Source: Chloroflexi bacterium RBG_16_48_8
Lineage (GTDB): Bacteria; Chloroflexota; Anaerolineae; Anaerolineales; E44-bin32
Direction: 5' to 3'
Assembly: GCA_001795115.1 (NCBI GenBank)
Contig: MGNI01000017.1
Coordinates: forward strand, 14,839-22,047
DNA length: 7,209 nucleotides
Below, piece after piece: positions 1 through 5,679 of this stretch. Position 1 is the first letter of the stretch; the number at the start of each line of letters is the position of its first letter. The translations under genes were made by a program, and so were the position numbers. The notes under the pieces are model-generated. The model worked only from the letters and a program-made list of their open reading frames with translations, ran no database searches and had not been told where the DNA came from.

Positions 1-1389
1 CCTGAGCGCTACGAGATTTCCTTGTTAAATGCCGCTTATGGTTATGGGATTCTTGCGAATACTGGGAAGATGATCGGTACCCCCAGATTGCAAACCTCAG
101 AGGAGGCGTGGCGCTCACTAGATCCCATTCTTATTCAAGAAGTTAAAGATCAAGCGGGAACAACACTCTACGAAGGGGATATGGGAGAGCGTTTGATCGT
201 AACCCAGGAATTGGCCTTCATGATCACCGATGTCCTAAAGGATACTGCAGAAAGCTGGCCTGTTTATGGGCAATCCAATATCTTCGAGGCAGATCGTCCG
301 TCCGCTGTTACGAGTGGTATCGATCAGGACGGGAAGTTAAGTTGGACCATTGGATATACTCCTTCCAGAGTTGTGGGGGTATGGTTAGAAAATCGTTCAG
401 GTGAAGAGAATGAAAATCTCAATGAGTTAACCGGTGCCCCAGCCCCATGGCATGCGTTAATGGAGTATGTGACAGAAACACTGCCCCCAGAAGGTTGGCA
501 GCAGCCCTCAGGGATCGTGCAGGTTGAGATTTGTGAAACTTCAGGCTTGTTGCCGACCAGCTACTGCCCGTCGGTGATCAAGGAATACTTTATAGAAGCA
601 ACTGTGCCAATTCATTATGACACGCTCTATAAGCCTTTCCGGGTTAATAGGGAGACTGGCAAACTTGCTACCTTATTCACTCCTTTGGATCTGATGATCG
701 AGCAGGTTTTTTTCGTACCTCCCCCGGAAGCCTTGGAATGGGCGCGTGAGGCAGGATATCTTCAGCCGCCCAATGAGTATGACACTCTCACGATTTCCGC
801 CTCCACAGAGAACAATGTGAAAATAGACATCCCGAAGAGTTTTGATTATGTCCAAGGCAAGAAATGGATTTCGGGTCGAACGAAGGTTGAAGGATTTCGA
901 TATTATCGGCTTCTGTATGGAGAAGGATTGAATCCTACCCATTGGTATCAGATAGGAGAGAACCATTACAAACGAGTGGTAGGGGGCACACTGGCTTTAT
1001 GGGATACCACCCAGTTGGATGGATTGTATGCGCTTCAACTGGTTGTTGTGGATCAGGATGGCATTGCCCATATCGATACACGATATGTGACGGTTGACAA
1101 CCAAATTCCAGAAATCGATTTGCTTTGCCCAGAATCTGGTGACGTTAAGCATAGGGATCAAGATCAACAGTTCTCATGTGATGTGCGAGTGAGTGATAAC
1201 ATCGAGATTTCCAAAGTTGAATTCTATCTTAATGAGGTTAAGATCAGCTCCGATTTCACCTCTCCCTTTACAATCCGAATGGATGCGGATGTGTTGTTGA
1301 AAGGAATGTTGTATGCTCGTGCTTATGATCTGGCAGGCAATAGATCCGAAAGCGAAGCTATCCTTATTCCGGTCATGAATGCCCAATAA
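1..1389 (+). CDS. Class A penicillin-binding protein (PBP1C-like), C-terminal part; transpeptidase with altered KTG box
   Basis: The frame is open from base 1, so the gene starts upstream; 462 codons are visible before the TAA. The first 150 or so residues are the end of a penicillin-binding transpeptidase domain, which cross-links peptidoglycan outside the membrane. Family marks are NAAYGYGILANTGKMIG (late transpeptidase helix), then R-P-S-A-V-T-S-G at window residues 100-106, then WTIGYTPSRVVGVW. In relatives the RPxAV stretch is followed by K-T-G; here it is T104-S105-G106, so the conserved lysine is missing. Next come a two-Cys segment (C178, C189) with LPTSYCP and the RVNRETGKLAT signature of PBP1C-type proteins. 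A beta-rich tail follows: a YYRLLYGEGLNP / LDGLYALQLVVVD repeat unit (about 285-365) and an Ig-like domain (about 370-455, VEFYLNEVKI, ARAYDLAGN). The glycosyltransferase domain and the SxxK and SxN motifs would lie before the window. Family assignment is firm; whether this copy is an active cross-linker is open. Confidence 0.9.
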   Translation, partial: PERYEISLLNAAYGYGILANTGKMIGTPRLQTSEEAWRSLDPILIQEVKDQAGTTLYEGDMGERLIVTQELAFMITDVLKDTAESWPVYGQSNIFEADRPSAVTSGIDQDGKLSWTIGYTPSRVVGVWLENRSGEENENLNELTGAPAPWHALMEYVTETLPPEGWQQPSGIVQVEICETSGLLPTSYCPSVIKEYFIEATVPIHYDTLYKPFRVNRETGKLATLFTPLDLMIEQVFFVPPPEALEWAREAGYLQPPNEYDTLTISASTENNVKIDIPKSFDYVQGKKWISGRTKVEGFRYYRLLYGEGLNPTHWYQIGENHYKRVVGGTLALWDTTQLDGLYALQLVVVDQDGIAHIDTRYVTVDNQIPEIDLLCPESGDVKHRDQDQQFSCDVRVSDNIEISKVEFYLNEVKISSDFTSPFTIRMDADVLLKGMLYARAYDLAGNRSESEAILIPVMNAQ

Positions 1390-1689
1390 CACAACCATCC
1401 AGAAAGCTATCTAGGTGATTGGCCGGAAGTCATTTGACAAACAGCGAACGTAAAACCTTGCCAATCACTTAAGCAAACCGCCATTCAGGCATCTCATTTT
1501 GTCATAATACTTTTGGCGGTTTGCCTAGCTTGGGAATGTGCTATCAAAACGCAATGGATATGCATTTCCATTTGGGAAAGAAAGCGAACTTAAAGGGTGA
1601 AGAGAATCCATCAGCAGGTACTCAATTCGATAGACGCAATATTGGATGCTCGATCATTGAATTCGGGTTAAGGTGGCCGCAGATTCACC
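1390..1689. other. Convergent intergenic region without a convincing gene
   Basis: This 300-bp gap separates the stop of the plus-strand PBP gene from the stop of the minus-strand DUF1786 gene. I find no tRNA and no protein with a recognisable motif; a 71-codon plus-strand frame (1521-1736) runs into the end of DUF1786 and has no family features. The first half holds nested inverted repeats (1404-1531). The second half has an 18-nt near-perfect palindrome at 1554-1571, centred on ATGCAT with one mismatched pair. No stem is followed by a clear T-run on either strand, so a standard intrinsic terminator is not evident although two genes converge here. Confidence 0.7.
1404..1531. repeat. Nested inverted repeats, possible three-way-junction structure
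   Basis: Two perfect hairpin stems lie side by side. The first is GTGATTGGC (1415-1423) with GCCAATCAC (1460-1468), 9 bp with a 36-nt loop. The second is GCAAACCGCCA (1473-1483) with TGGCGGTTTGC (1514-1524), 11 bp with a 30-nt loop. An outer arm can close both: AAG (1404-1406) plus CTAGG (1411-1415) with CCTAG plus CTT (1524-1531), leaving a four-base bulge on the 5' side; it shares one base with each inner stem. The stems are read directly. Whether this is an RNA fold, a REP-like or MITE-like remnant, or a bidirectional transcription end is unknown. Confidence 0.5.
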
Positions 1690-2832
1690 TTATTCCTCAG
1701 CATCCCATGGCGTTTTACTGGCAGCGGATTCTGTGAGCGCCTCATGGATGGGTTTAGCCATTTCAGGCATAAGATCAGCCACAGCCACAAGAAGCCCAAA
1801 ACAACCTGCAATCATCATATCCCCAAAGGGAACCGCAAAGTAGGGTCTCAAGACAGATCCCTTCATCATCCTCCGGCGAGGCCCGGTCACGACTACACCA
1901 AATTCCCCGTCATCGATTGGATAAGGGTCAGGATCAATTATTAATGCGCCATGACCATGATCATTGAAGACATGTTCATGGGTCAGGGTTCCCTTTGCCA
2001 ATGAAATCAGCAATTCATCCAGGCGCTGTTGGTCAATCAGTCCCGTATGATGTTCGAAAACGCCTTCAATACCGCAAGGGCCTAGTTTAAATGCCAGGGT
2101 GTGAAAGTTCCCCACATTGGCAACGATAGAGCGTTCTGCTTGACTCACTCTCGGGTCAAGCGTCGCACCGATTACGGCTGCGGGTGCTGTATCCATTAAG
2201 ATAAGAGGGCATTCGATCCCATCTGCGGTTTCAACCACAGCCTGCATCCGCGTCATGATGTCAGGGATATCCTTTGCATGATAAGCAAAGGCGGTTAATC
2301 GGTTTTTGCTTTTAATCCTCTCTTTCAAATAATCAAATCGGAACTGGCGATCGGATACATGGGGCGGTGCTGCCCCGTGATCAAATACAGCCACAGCCAC
2401 AACTTCAGGATTCAAATCGACGCCAAAGGAGTGGAAAGCTGAAGCAATGCTTGCATAATCAAAGTCTCTCATCTGGATAACATCGACATGAGTGAGACCC
2501 TTCCGATCATCTTGGCTGACCAGCTGGATGCCCATCTCTCTCTGTACCCATTCAAGGTCGTCATTAAAGGTGCGTGCAGAATCAGGCGTAGCGTAAAGCG
2601 GAAGCCCAGCTTTTAGATGCTCCTCAGCCGCCCAAGCACAGGGTCCACCGCCCATCATCACGCCTGTTAGAAGGATTCCTTGACCCCTTTTTGTCGACTC
2701 CTGGATTTGCTTTCGTACCATCATCGTGGGTGAGGGCATAACAAGCTTGAATCCATTTTCAAGCGCCACACCTGAACGGAAGAGATAAATATTTTGTGTT
2801 CCTGTACCTATATCAACGGATAGAATCTGCAT
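1690..2832 (-). CDS. DUF1786 family protein (ASKHA-like fold suspected), function unknown
   Basis: A 380-residue protein matching, by recall, the DUF1786 family found in archaea and Chloroflexota. Pfam labels that family a putative pyruvate formate-lyase activating enzyme, but this protein has no CxxxCxxC radical-SAM motif: its cysteines (64, 208, 253, 344) are isolated, so the label should not be copied. Visible conserved stretches are VDIGTGTQNIYLF (6-18), MPSPT (32-36), LLTGVMMGGGP (55-64), YATPDSARTFNDDL (80-93), VFDHGAAP (149-156), NVGNFHTLAF (239-248), HHTG (261-264), VVTGPRRRMM (314-323) and PFGDMMIAGCFGLLVA (335-350). The D-I-G-T-G-T-Q start and the later NVGNFHT resemble the two phosphate-binding loops of sugar kinase/Hsp70/actin (ASKHA) proteins; that is my inference. 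There is no signal peptide or membrane helix, so it is likely cytoplasmic. The ATG at 2832 is preceded by AAAAAGGA with 8-nt spacing, which supports the start. It lies 81 bp downstream of the kinase gene on the same strand. Confidence 0.85.
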   Translation of the reverse strand: MQILSVDIGTGTQNIYLFRSGVALENGFKLVMPSPTMMVRKQIQESTKRGQGILLTGVMMGGGPCAWAAEEHLKAGLPLYATPDSARTFNDDLEWVQREMGIQLVSQDDRKGLTHVDVIQMRDFDYASIASAFHSFGVDLNPEVVAVAVFDHGAAPPHVSDRQFRFDYLKERIKSKNRLTAFAYHAKDIPDIMTRMQAVVETADGIECPLILMDTAPAAVIGATLDPRVSQAERSIVANVGNFHTLAFKLGPCGIEGVFEHHTGLIDQQRLDELLISLAKGTLTHEHVFNDHGHGALIIDPDPYPIDDGEFGVVVTGPRRRMMKGSVLRPYFAVPFGDMMIAGCFGLLVAVADLMPEMAKPIHEALTESAASKTPWDAEE

Positions 2833-2863
2833 AGGGGGAATCCTTTTTAGAAAACTCTATGGA

Positions 2864-2891
2864 ATTGTAATGGATTAAGCAAGGTTGTTAA
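2864..2891 (-). promoter_or_regulatory. Candidate sigma70-type promoter for the DUF1786 gene
   Basis: Read on the minus strand, TTAACA (2886-2891) and TACAAT (2864-2869) are separated by 16 bp, each one base from consensus. Transcription would start near 2857, giving a leader of about 25 nt that carries the AAAAAGGA ribosome-binding site before the ATG at 2832. It lies in the gap after the kinase stop codon, so DUF1786 may be transcribed independently as well as by read-through. Confidence 0.45.
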
Positions 2892-2913
2892 GAAGCGTAC
2901 GACGAAAGAGGGA

Positions 2914-4926
2914 TCAGTCACTGGGGAGAGGTTGCCAGTTGGGATTTTGATCCCTTCCTAAGCGCTTTGTGAGATTGACCTGATCTCCGCCAGTGATGGT
3001 CATCAGGTAGATCTCGGGATCTTGATCTCGGGTTGAGGTGAATACAATCCATCGGCCATCCGGTGAAATAGCCGGTTCAATGTTACCAAGGCTGTTGGTT
3101 AATTTGATCCAGTTATTGCCCCTCTCCTCCAGGGGTAAGGCATAGATCTCATATTTGCCGGGAAGTCTCCATGAGAAGAGGATGAATTGACCATCCGGTG
3201 TCCACACGATATCAAAAACTCTTTGGATTCGGTCTTGGACATCAAACCAGATGGGTTCTTTGCCTGATTCTTCCGATCGGAAAAAGAGGCGATTAGGAGC
3301 TTTGTTGATGGAAATAGCGACGGCAATGGGTTGCCCGGCAGGCATCCAGGATGGGAGGGGTTTGTCGGCGGGCGCCCAGGCAGGGAAGGATTCGTCAGCA
3401 TAGCCCTTGCTTAACCAACGGACTGGACTTGCTTCGCAATTCTCATCGAGGCTGGGACAGATTATCTCCATCAAATAAATCTGTGTTTGACCGACATACC
3501 TGGTGGAGGTAAAGGCAAGGGTGAAGCCATCCGATGACCAGGCTGGATCGTAATCGTCATAAGGATCATTGGTGAGATTTGCGATGTGACTGCCATCAGC
3601 ATTCATGATGTAGATCTCTTTATTCCCATCCACATCTGAGATAAATGCGATCCGTTTTCCATCCAGGGACCAACGCGGCTGTGTTTTGTTCCCTGGGCCA
3701 TAGGTAAGCTGCCGAAGATCGCCGCCATCCGGTCTCATTGTCCATATCTGCAAGAGAGTTCCATCTGCGCGGTCGCTGACAAAGGCAATAACGCCCCCAC
3801 CTCCAATCGGTATGGGTGTGGGAGGGAGTGTGGGGGTTATCGTTGGGGTGGGGGATGGCAGGGCTGTCTCAGTGGGTGTGCTTGAAGGGGTTGCAGAAGA
3901 AGTCGGGCTGCTCTGCATGGTGGCTGTGGTTGTTGGGATTTGTGCAAGGGAAGGGATAGTAGGTGAAGGTTCCTTTACAAGCCCAATCTTTTTAAGTCCC
4001 GCAGTGAAAAGGAAAACCCCGACGAGAATAGCTCCTCCAAAAATCGCAAGTCCAGCAATAAGGATCCAGGGGGTTCTGCTTTTTTGAGGGGGTGCAACCG
4101 GTAATGCATCCGATTGATGAACTGTGACTGCTGGAGCTTCACCGCGTAGTGCAGATCTGAAATGGGCGATATCTGGAAAGCGATCATCTGGCTTGAGGGA
4201 AAGCGCCATCGTGACAGCGGCATCAACGTGAGCGGGAACGTTTGGGTTTATCTCACGCAAGGATTTTAGAGGTTTGTTGTTAAACATCCTTTCAATGCTA
4301 TCGGCCGGACGCTCCCCGGTGAGCATTTTATAAAGGGAGGCGGCCAAGGAGTACTGATCACTTCGATGATCTGTGTGTGAACCCCCATATTGTTCTGGGG
4401 GAGAAAACCCGGGCGTGAGGCCGCGTGCGCCGGTTGCTGTTTGGGTCGCGTCGAAAACCTTGGCGATACCAAAGTCCACCAGCATGAGATTGCCATCTGG
4501 CTGTAGTTTGATGTTAGCAGGTTTGATGTCACGGTGAATTACGGGTGGTTGGCGAGAGTGTAGATAAATAAGGGCGTTGCAGATGGTGTTTGCCCAACTA
4601 AAGACCTCTTCGACAGTGGGTGGCTGGCGCTTGCATCTCTCTTCTAAATCTTCACCCTCGATGTAGTCCATGACCAGGTGTTGGCGGCCTTCGAGGATGA
4701 AGTGATCTGTGACCCGGGGTAAATTCTGGTGGCGGAGCGTGGCTAGAAGGGAGGCTTCCCGCCGGAATTGGCGTTCGGCGATTGGATCAATATTCAGGTT
4801 TTCTTTAACCGCCACCTCAATTTGCAGTGTCTTATCATAGGCTAGGTAGACTGCTCCCATCCCACCTTTGCCTAATTGTCCGTCTATTCGATACCGATCG
4901 TTGAGTGTGGATCCAATATCAAGCAT
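2914..4926 (-). CDS. Membrane-anchored Ser/Thr protein kinase with extracytoplasmic TolB-like (PD40) beta-propeller
   Basis: 670 residues from the ATG at 4926. The N-terminal Hanks-type kinase domain (about 12-257) has the glycine loop GKGGMG (19-24), ATP-site K41 in AVKENL, helix-C E57, catalytic HRDIKPAN with D133, metal-binding DFG with D151, and SPPEQYGG in place of the APE motif, so it should be active. A juxtamembrane stretch leads to one membrane helix (about 287-311). A Pro/Thr/Ser-rich linker follows (319-373), then a TolB/WD40-like propeller (about 378-667) with repeated WSxDGxxIAFxSD and EIYxMNxDG units; I count five or six blades, with an irregular insert near 490-565. This suggests a sensor with the propeller outside and the kinase inside; ligand and substrates are unknown. 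PASTA repeats are absent. The frame stays open upstream to a TTG at 5175, but those 83 codons show no domain, no ribosome-binding site at the TTG, and overlap the promoter. MLDIGSTLNDRYRI is the usual way such kinases begin. An ATG at 4947 is an alternative. Confidence 0.9.
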   Translation of the reverse strand: MLDIGSTLNDRYRIDGQLGKGGMGAVYLAYDKTLQIEVAVKENLNIDPIAERQFRREASLLATLRHQNLPRVTDHFILEGRQHLVMDYIEGEDLEERCKRQPPTVEEVFSWANTICNALIYLHSRQPPVIHRDIKPANIKLQPDGNLMLVDFGIAKVFDATQTATGARGLTPGFSPPEQYGGSHTDHRSDQYSLAASLYKMLTGERPADSIERMFNNKPLKSLREINPNVPAHVDAAVTMALSLKPDDRFPDIAHFRSALRGEAPAVTVHQSDALPVAPPQKSRTPWILIAGLAIFGGAILVGVFLFTAGLKKIGLVKEPSPTIPSLAQIPTTTATMQSSPTSSATPSSTPTETALPSPTPTITPTLPPTPIPIGGGGVIAFVSDRADGTLLQIWTMRPDGGDLRQLTYGPGNKTQPRWSLDGKRIAFISDVDGNKEIYIMNADGSHIANLTNDPYDDYDPAWSSDGFTLAFTSTRYVGQTQIYLMEIICPSLDENCEASPVRWLSKGYADESFPAWAPADKPLPSWMPAGQPIAVAISINKAPNRLFFRSEESGKEPIWFDVQDRIQRVFDIVWTPDGQFILFSWRLPGKYEIYALPLEERGNNWIKLTNSLGNIEPAISPDGRWIVFTSTRDQDPEIYLMTITGGDQVNLTKRLGRDQNPNWQPLPSD

Positions 4927-4936
4927 GATTTTCCGG

Positions 4937-4965
4937 ATTGTATTCATTAGAAGGCTTCGGGTCAA
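4937..4965 (-). promoter_or_regulatory. Candidate sigma70-type promoter directly before the kinase start
   Basis: On the minus strand, TTGACC (4960-4965) and TACAAT (4937-4942) are exactly 17 bp apart, close to consensus in both hexamers. Transcription would begin only a few bases before the ATG at 4926, so the mRNA would be leaderless or nearly so. A weak CCGGAAAA lies just before that ATG. If real, the promoter excludes the longer reading from 5175 and the ATG at 4947. Confidence 0.45.
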
Positions 4966-4968
4966 TTC

Positions 4969-5011
4969 TGGAAGGGGTGAATTTCGGGAAAATTTATTGG
5001 CTCCCCTTCCA
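4969..5011. repeat. 9-bp inverted repeat upstream of the kinase promoter
   Basis: TGGAAGGGG (4969-4977) is the exact reverse complement of CCCCTTCCA (5003-5011), with 25 nt between. The near arm ends three bases from the -35 hexamer of the candidate kinase promoter. The position suits a regulator-binding site. Neither strand has a T-run after the stem, so a terminator is less likely. The repeat is seen directly; its role is inferred. Confidence 0.4.
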
Positions 5012-5425
5012 AAAGTGTGGGAAATATATGAATTCATCTTCTGCGGAGTAAACCTACTGTCAGCTACCCGTATAATTTGATGTGTGAGGGAATCCGAATT
5101 AGGGGTCCACCAGGACGAAAGTTCTTCGAGATTGAAGAGAGAGGGGACCCTCTTAGCCGAAGAGATCTTATCCAATGCGAGTCGATATTTATATAGGACA
5201 GGAGGTTTTATGGTGGATTAGAAGAAGCTTATTGACCTTGAATTTATCTGTGAAAGGGCTGTAACATGAACTAGGCCGGCATAATTAGTGAATGCATTCA
5301 GAGCTACCCCCAGAAAACCATTGACTGGGACTATTTCTGATAGTATTTCTCTCGATGGTCAAATGCACAATGTCATCACCGTTTTCACATTCATGATCAT
5401 TGCAGAAAAGTTGTTTGCATCATTC

Positions 5426-5452
5426 TTGACATTTGTAACTTGATCTTATAAG
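5426..5452 (+). promoter_or_regulatory. Candidate promoter for the NuoEF operon
   Basis: A consensus TTGACA (5426-5431) is followed after 15 bp by TATAAG (5447-5452). The spacer is shorter than the preferred 17 bp. An overlapping alternative, TTGATC (5441-5446) with 17 bp to TATTCT (5464-5469), also exists. Either would give a leader of roughly 200 nt before the NuoEF start. Confidence 0.35.
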
Positions 5453-5515
5453 TTAGCATGGCATATTCTCAAAGAGGGTTCACTGACAAACTTGAATCCA
5501 TACAAAAAAAGGACG

Positions 5516-5599
5516 ATGTTTTCCTTATTTATCCTCTTATCCCTTTTTCGTTTATTCTTATCAAGAAAAATGGTTCTTGTATCGCAACTACTCAGGTAG
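5516..5599 (+). CDS. Possible 27-residue hydrophobic small ORF in the NuoEF leader
   Basis: An ATG-initiated frame encodes MFSLFILLSLFRLF followed by a basic and aliphatic stretch, ending at TAG. It is rich in Phe and Leu and could form one short membrane helix. The AAAGGA before it (5508-5513) is only two bases from the ATG, too close for efficient initiation. The underlying DNA is simply T-rich, which produces Phe/Leu codons by chance, so I regard it as weak. Confidence 0.15.
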   Translation: MFSLFILLSLFRLFLSRKMVLVSQLLR

Positions 5600-5608
5600 A
5601 TAACGAAA

Positions 5609-5636
5609 CGGACTTGTCCATCAATGATTAAGTCCG
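5609..5636 (+). promoter_or_regulatory. Hairpin in the leader just upstream of the NuoEF ribosome-binding sites
   Basis: CGGACTT (5609-5615) pairs perfectly with AAGTCCG (5630-5636) around a 14-nt loop. It ends seven bases before a strong GGGGAGGG (5643-5650). There is no T-run, so it is not an intrinsic terminator. It may protect the mRNA or influence initiation. Confidence 0.3.
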
Positions 5637-5679
5637 ACCCTTGGGGAGGGAATCGGTGAAACTTGTAGAAGGAGCAGAA

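Larger units (their letters stand above)
4927..5679. other. Divergent intergenic region between the kinase and NuoEF genes
   Basis: About 750 bp with no recognisable protein or structural RNA, if the kinase starts at 4926. The kinase-side part holds the promoter and the 9-bp inverted repeat. The NuoEF-side part holds a promoter-like sequence (5426-5452), a 27-codon hydrophobic frame (5516-5599) and a hairpin (5609-5636). A perfect GGAGG (5201-5205) stands before ATG (5210), but that frame stops at the fourth codon (5219-5221). Beyond that stop the same frame stays open to 5267, which could be the broken start of a lost gene or chance. A 38-codon plus-strand frame (5080-5196) just after a TATAAT (5071-5076) has no ribosome-binding site or -35 and resembles nothing I know. 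Confidence 0.6.

Noticed and set aside
1434..1462. Promoter starting with TTGACA at 1434-1439
   Set aside because: No -10-like hexamer occurs at 15-19 bp spacing and no gene follows on the plus strand.
1415..1524. Intrinsic terminators for the converging PBP and DUF1786 genes
   Set aside because: The stems have 30-36-nt loops and no T-run follows on either strand, so the standard terminator form is not met.
1521..1736. 71-codon plus-strand ORF in the convergent gap
   Set aside because: It starts inside a hairpin arm, overlaps the end of the DUF1786 gene, has no ribosome-binding site and shows no protein-like motif.
3812..4087. 91-codon plus-strand ORF rich in Gly and Val
   Set aside because: It is the antisense shadow of the kinase's Pro/Thr/Ser linker and membrane helix; its bias simply mirrors that low-complexity tract.
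4868..5080. 70-codon plus-strand ORF across the kinase start
   Set aside because: It overlaps the conserved kinase N-terminus in antisense and lacks a ribosome-binding site or recognisable features.
5382..5409. Possible Rex- or FNR-like operator around the palindrome ATGATCAT (5393-5400)
   Set aside because: The core is palindromic, but the flanks are offset by two bases and do not match the Rex (TTGTGA-N6-TCACAA) or FNR (TTGAT-N4-ATCAA) patterns.
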